This document shows positions 5,772 through 6,305 of a DNA stretch of 6,305 nucleotides, piece by piece. The translations under genes and the position numbers were made by a program. A model generated the notes under the pieces. It was not told the origin of the DNA and made no database searches. It saw only the letters and a program-made list of their open reading frames with translations. Source of the DNA: Acidobacteriota bacterium (lineage in GTDB: Bacteria > Acidobacteriota > Vicinamibacteria > Vicinamibacterales > UBA2999); contig CANJYC010000116.1 of NCBI GenBank assembly GCA_947478985.1, forward strand, positions 1-6,305. Direction: 5' to 3'. Every line of letters begins with the position of its first letter. Position 1 is the stretch's first letter.

Positions 5772-6305
5772 CTAATCGTATTGTCGTTCGATCCGCGTGC
5801 CGAGGCGGCAGACGATTTCCCACGGAATCGTCCCGATGGCCGCAGCCACCTCGCGCGCGTCAATCTGCTGCCAGGTCTCATCTCCCTGACGACCGAGAAT
5901 AACCACCTCGTCGCCGGGCTCCACGACCTCGAGGCCCGTCACGTCGACCGTGATCATGTCCATCGACACCGCGCCCACGATCGGCACGCGGCGGCCACGA
6001 ATCAGCACGGAGCCGCGGCCGCCCATGCGGGTATCCACGCCGTCGGCGTAGCCCGCGGGCACGACCGCAATGGTCCGCGGCTCGTCGGCCTGGAATCGCC
6101 AGCCATAGCCCGTTCCCTCGCCAGGCCGGAGCCCCTTCACCGCCACCACGCGACTGGTCAGCGACATGACTGGCTGCAGCGGGATGGTCGAGGCCAGCGG
6201 CGGCGGCACGATGCCATAGAGCAGCAGGCCCGGGCGTACGGTGTCGTACCAGACACGCGCATCGCGCAGCAGGGCCGCGCTGTTGGCGGCGTGCCGCAGC
6301 CTCGG
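5772..6305 (-). CDS. alr: Alanine racemase, C-terminal part (cut by window edge)
   Basis: The last 177 codons of a PLP-dependent alanine racemase are present; the N-terminal part, including the PLP-binding lysine, lies beyond the right edge. The enzyme interconverts L- and D-alanine, supplying D-alanine for peptidoglycan in the cytosol. The visible part begins in the end of the barrel domain, with RHAANSAALL (fragment residues 4-13) and VRPGLLLYGI (23-32). It continues into the C-terminal beta domain: PVMSLTSRV (45-53), GEGTGYGW (62-69), PAGYADG (83-89; Y86 is the expected catalytic tyrosine acting across the dimer) and VPIVGAVSMDMITVDVTG (107-124). The reading frame stays open to base 6305, so there is no start to choose here. 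The C-terminus looks complete. It is the first visible gene of the minus-strand block, followed by radA after 37 bases. Confidence 0.97.
   Translation of the reverse strand, partial: PRLRHAANSAALLRDARVWYDTVRPGLLLYGIVPPPLASTIPLQPVMSLTSRVVAVKGLRPGEGTGYGWRFQADEPRTIAVVPAGYADGVDTRMGGRGSVLIRGRRVPIVGAVSMDMITVDVTGLEVVEPGDEVVILGRQGDETWQQIDAREVAAAIGTIPWEIVCRLGTRIERQYD

Overview
This is a GC-rich bacterial chromosomal window that is almost entirely coding. It carries seven protein genes, six on the minus strand and one on the plus strand. Protein sequences and gene order suggest a high-GC bacterium of the Acidobacteriota type, perhaps Vicinamibacteria-like. This is an inference from the ispD-ispF fusion, the PIN/TRAM membrane protein next to radA, and the base composition; no rRNA marker is present.

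Read in the direction of transcription (right to left), the minus-strand block starts with the C-terminal half of alanine racemase (alr, cut by the window edge). It continues with radA (DNA repair ATPase), a YacL-type membrane protein with PIN and TRAM domains, a 1-acyl-glycerol-3-phosphate acyltransferase (plsC-like), and a solo B3/B4-domain protein related to the editing domain of phenylalanyl-tRNA synthetase beta. The last two overlap by 23 bases and are probably translationally coupled. A small four- or five-helix membrane protein of the YIP1 type then lies on the plus strand, convergent with the B3/B4 gene and divergent from the next one. The block ends with ispDF, a bifunctional isoprenoid (MEP pathway) enzyme with a forced TTG start.

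The radA / PIN-TRAM / ispD / ispF set resembles the conserved radA-(disA)-yacL-ispD-ispF neighbourhood of Firmicutes. Here disA is absent, ispD and ispF are fused, and plsC, B3/B4 and YIP1 genes sit between the PIN-TRAM gene and ispDF. The genes are mostly housekeeping: cell-wall precursor supply, recombination and repair, phospholipid synthesis, isoprenoid precursors and possibly tRNA proofreading. They do not form one obvious pathway.

Two structures are not explained by genes. At the left edge, a perfect AT-rich inverted repeat (18-base arms, 21-base loop) contains the last codons and the stop of ispDF and looks like a dispersed palindromic element. Between the PIN-TRAM and plsC genes there is a perfect 22-base GC-rich palindrome. 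There is no convincing sign of a new defence, mobile or biosynthetic system. No gene-free stretch exceeds about 65 bases, and no tRNA, rRNA or CRISPR array was seen.
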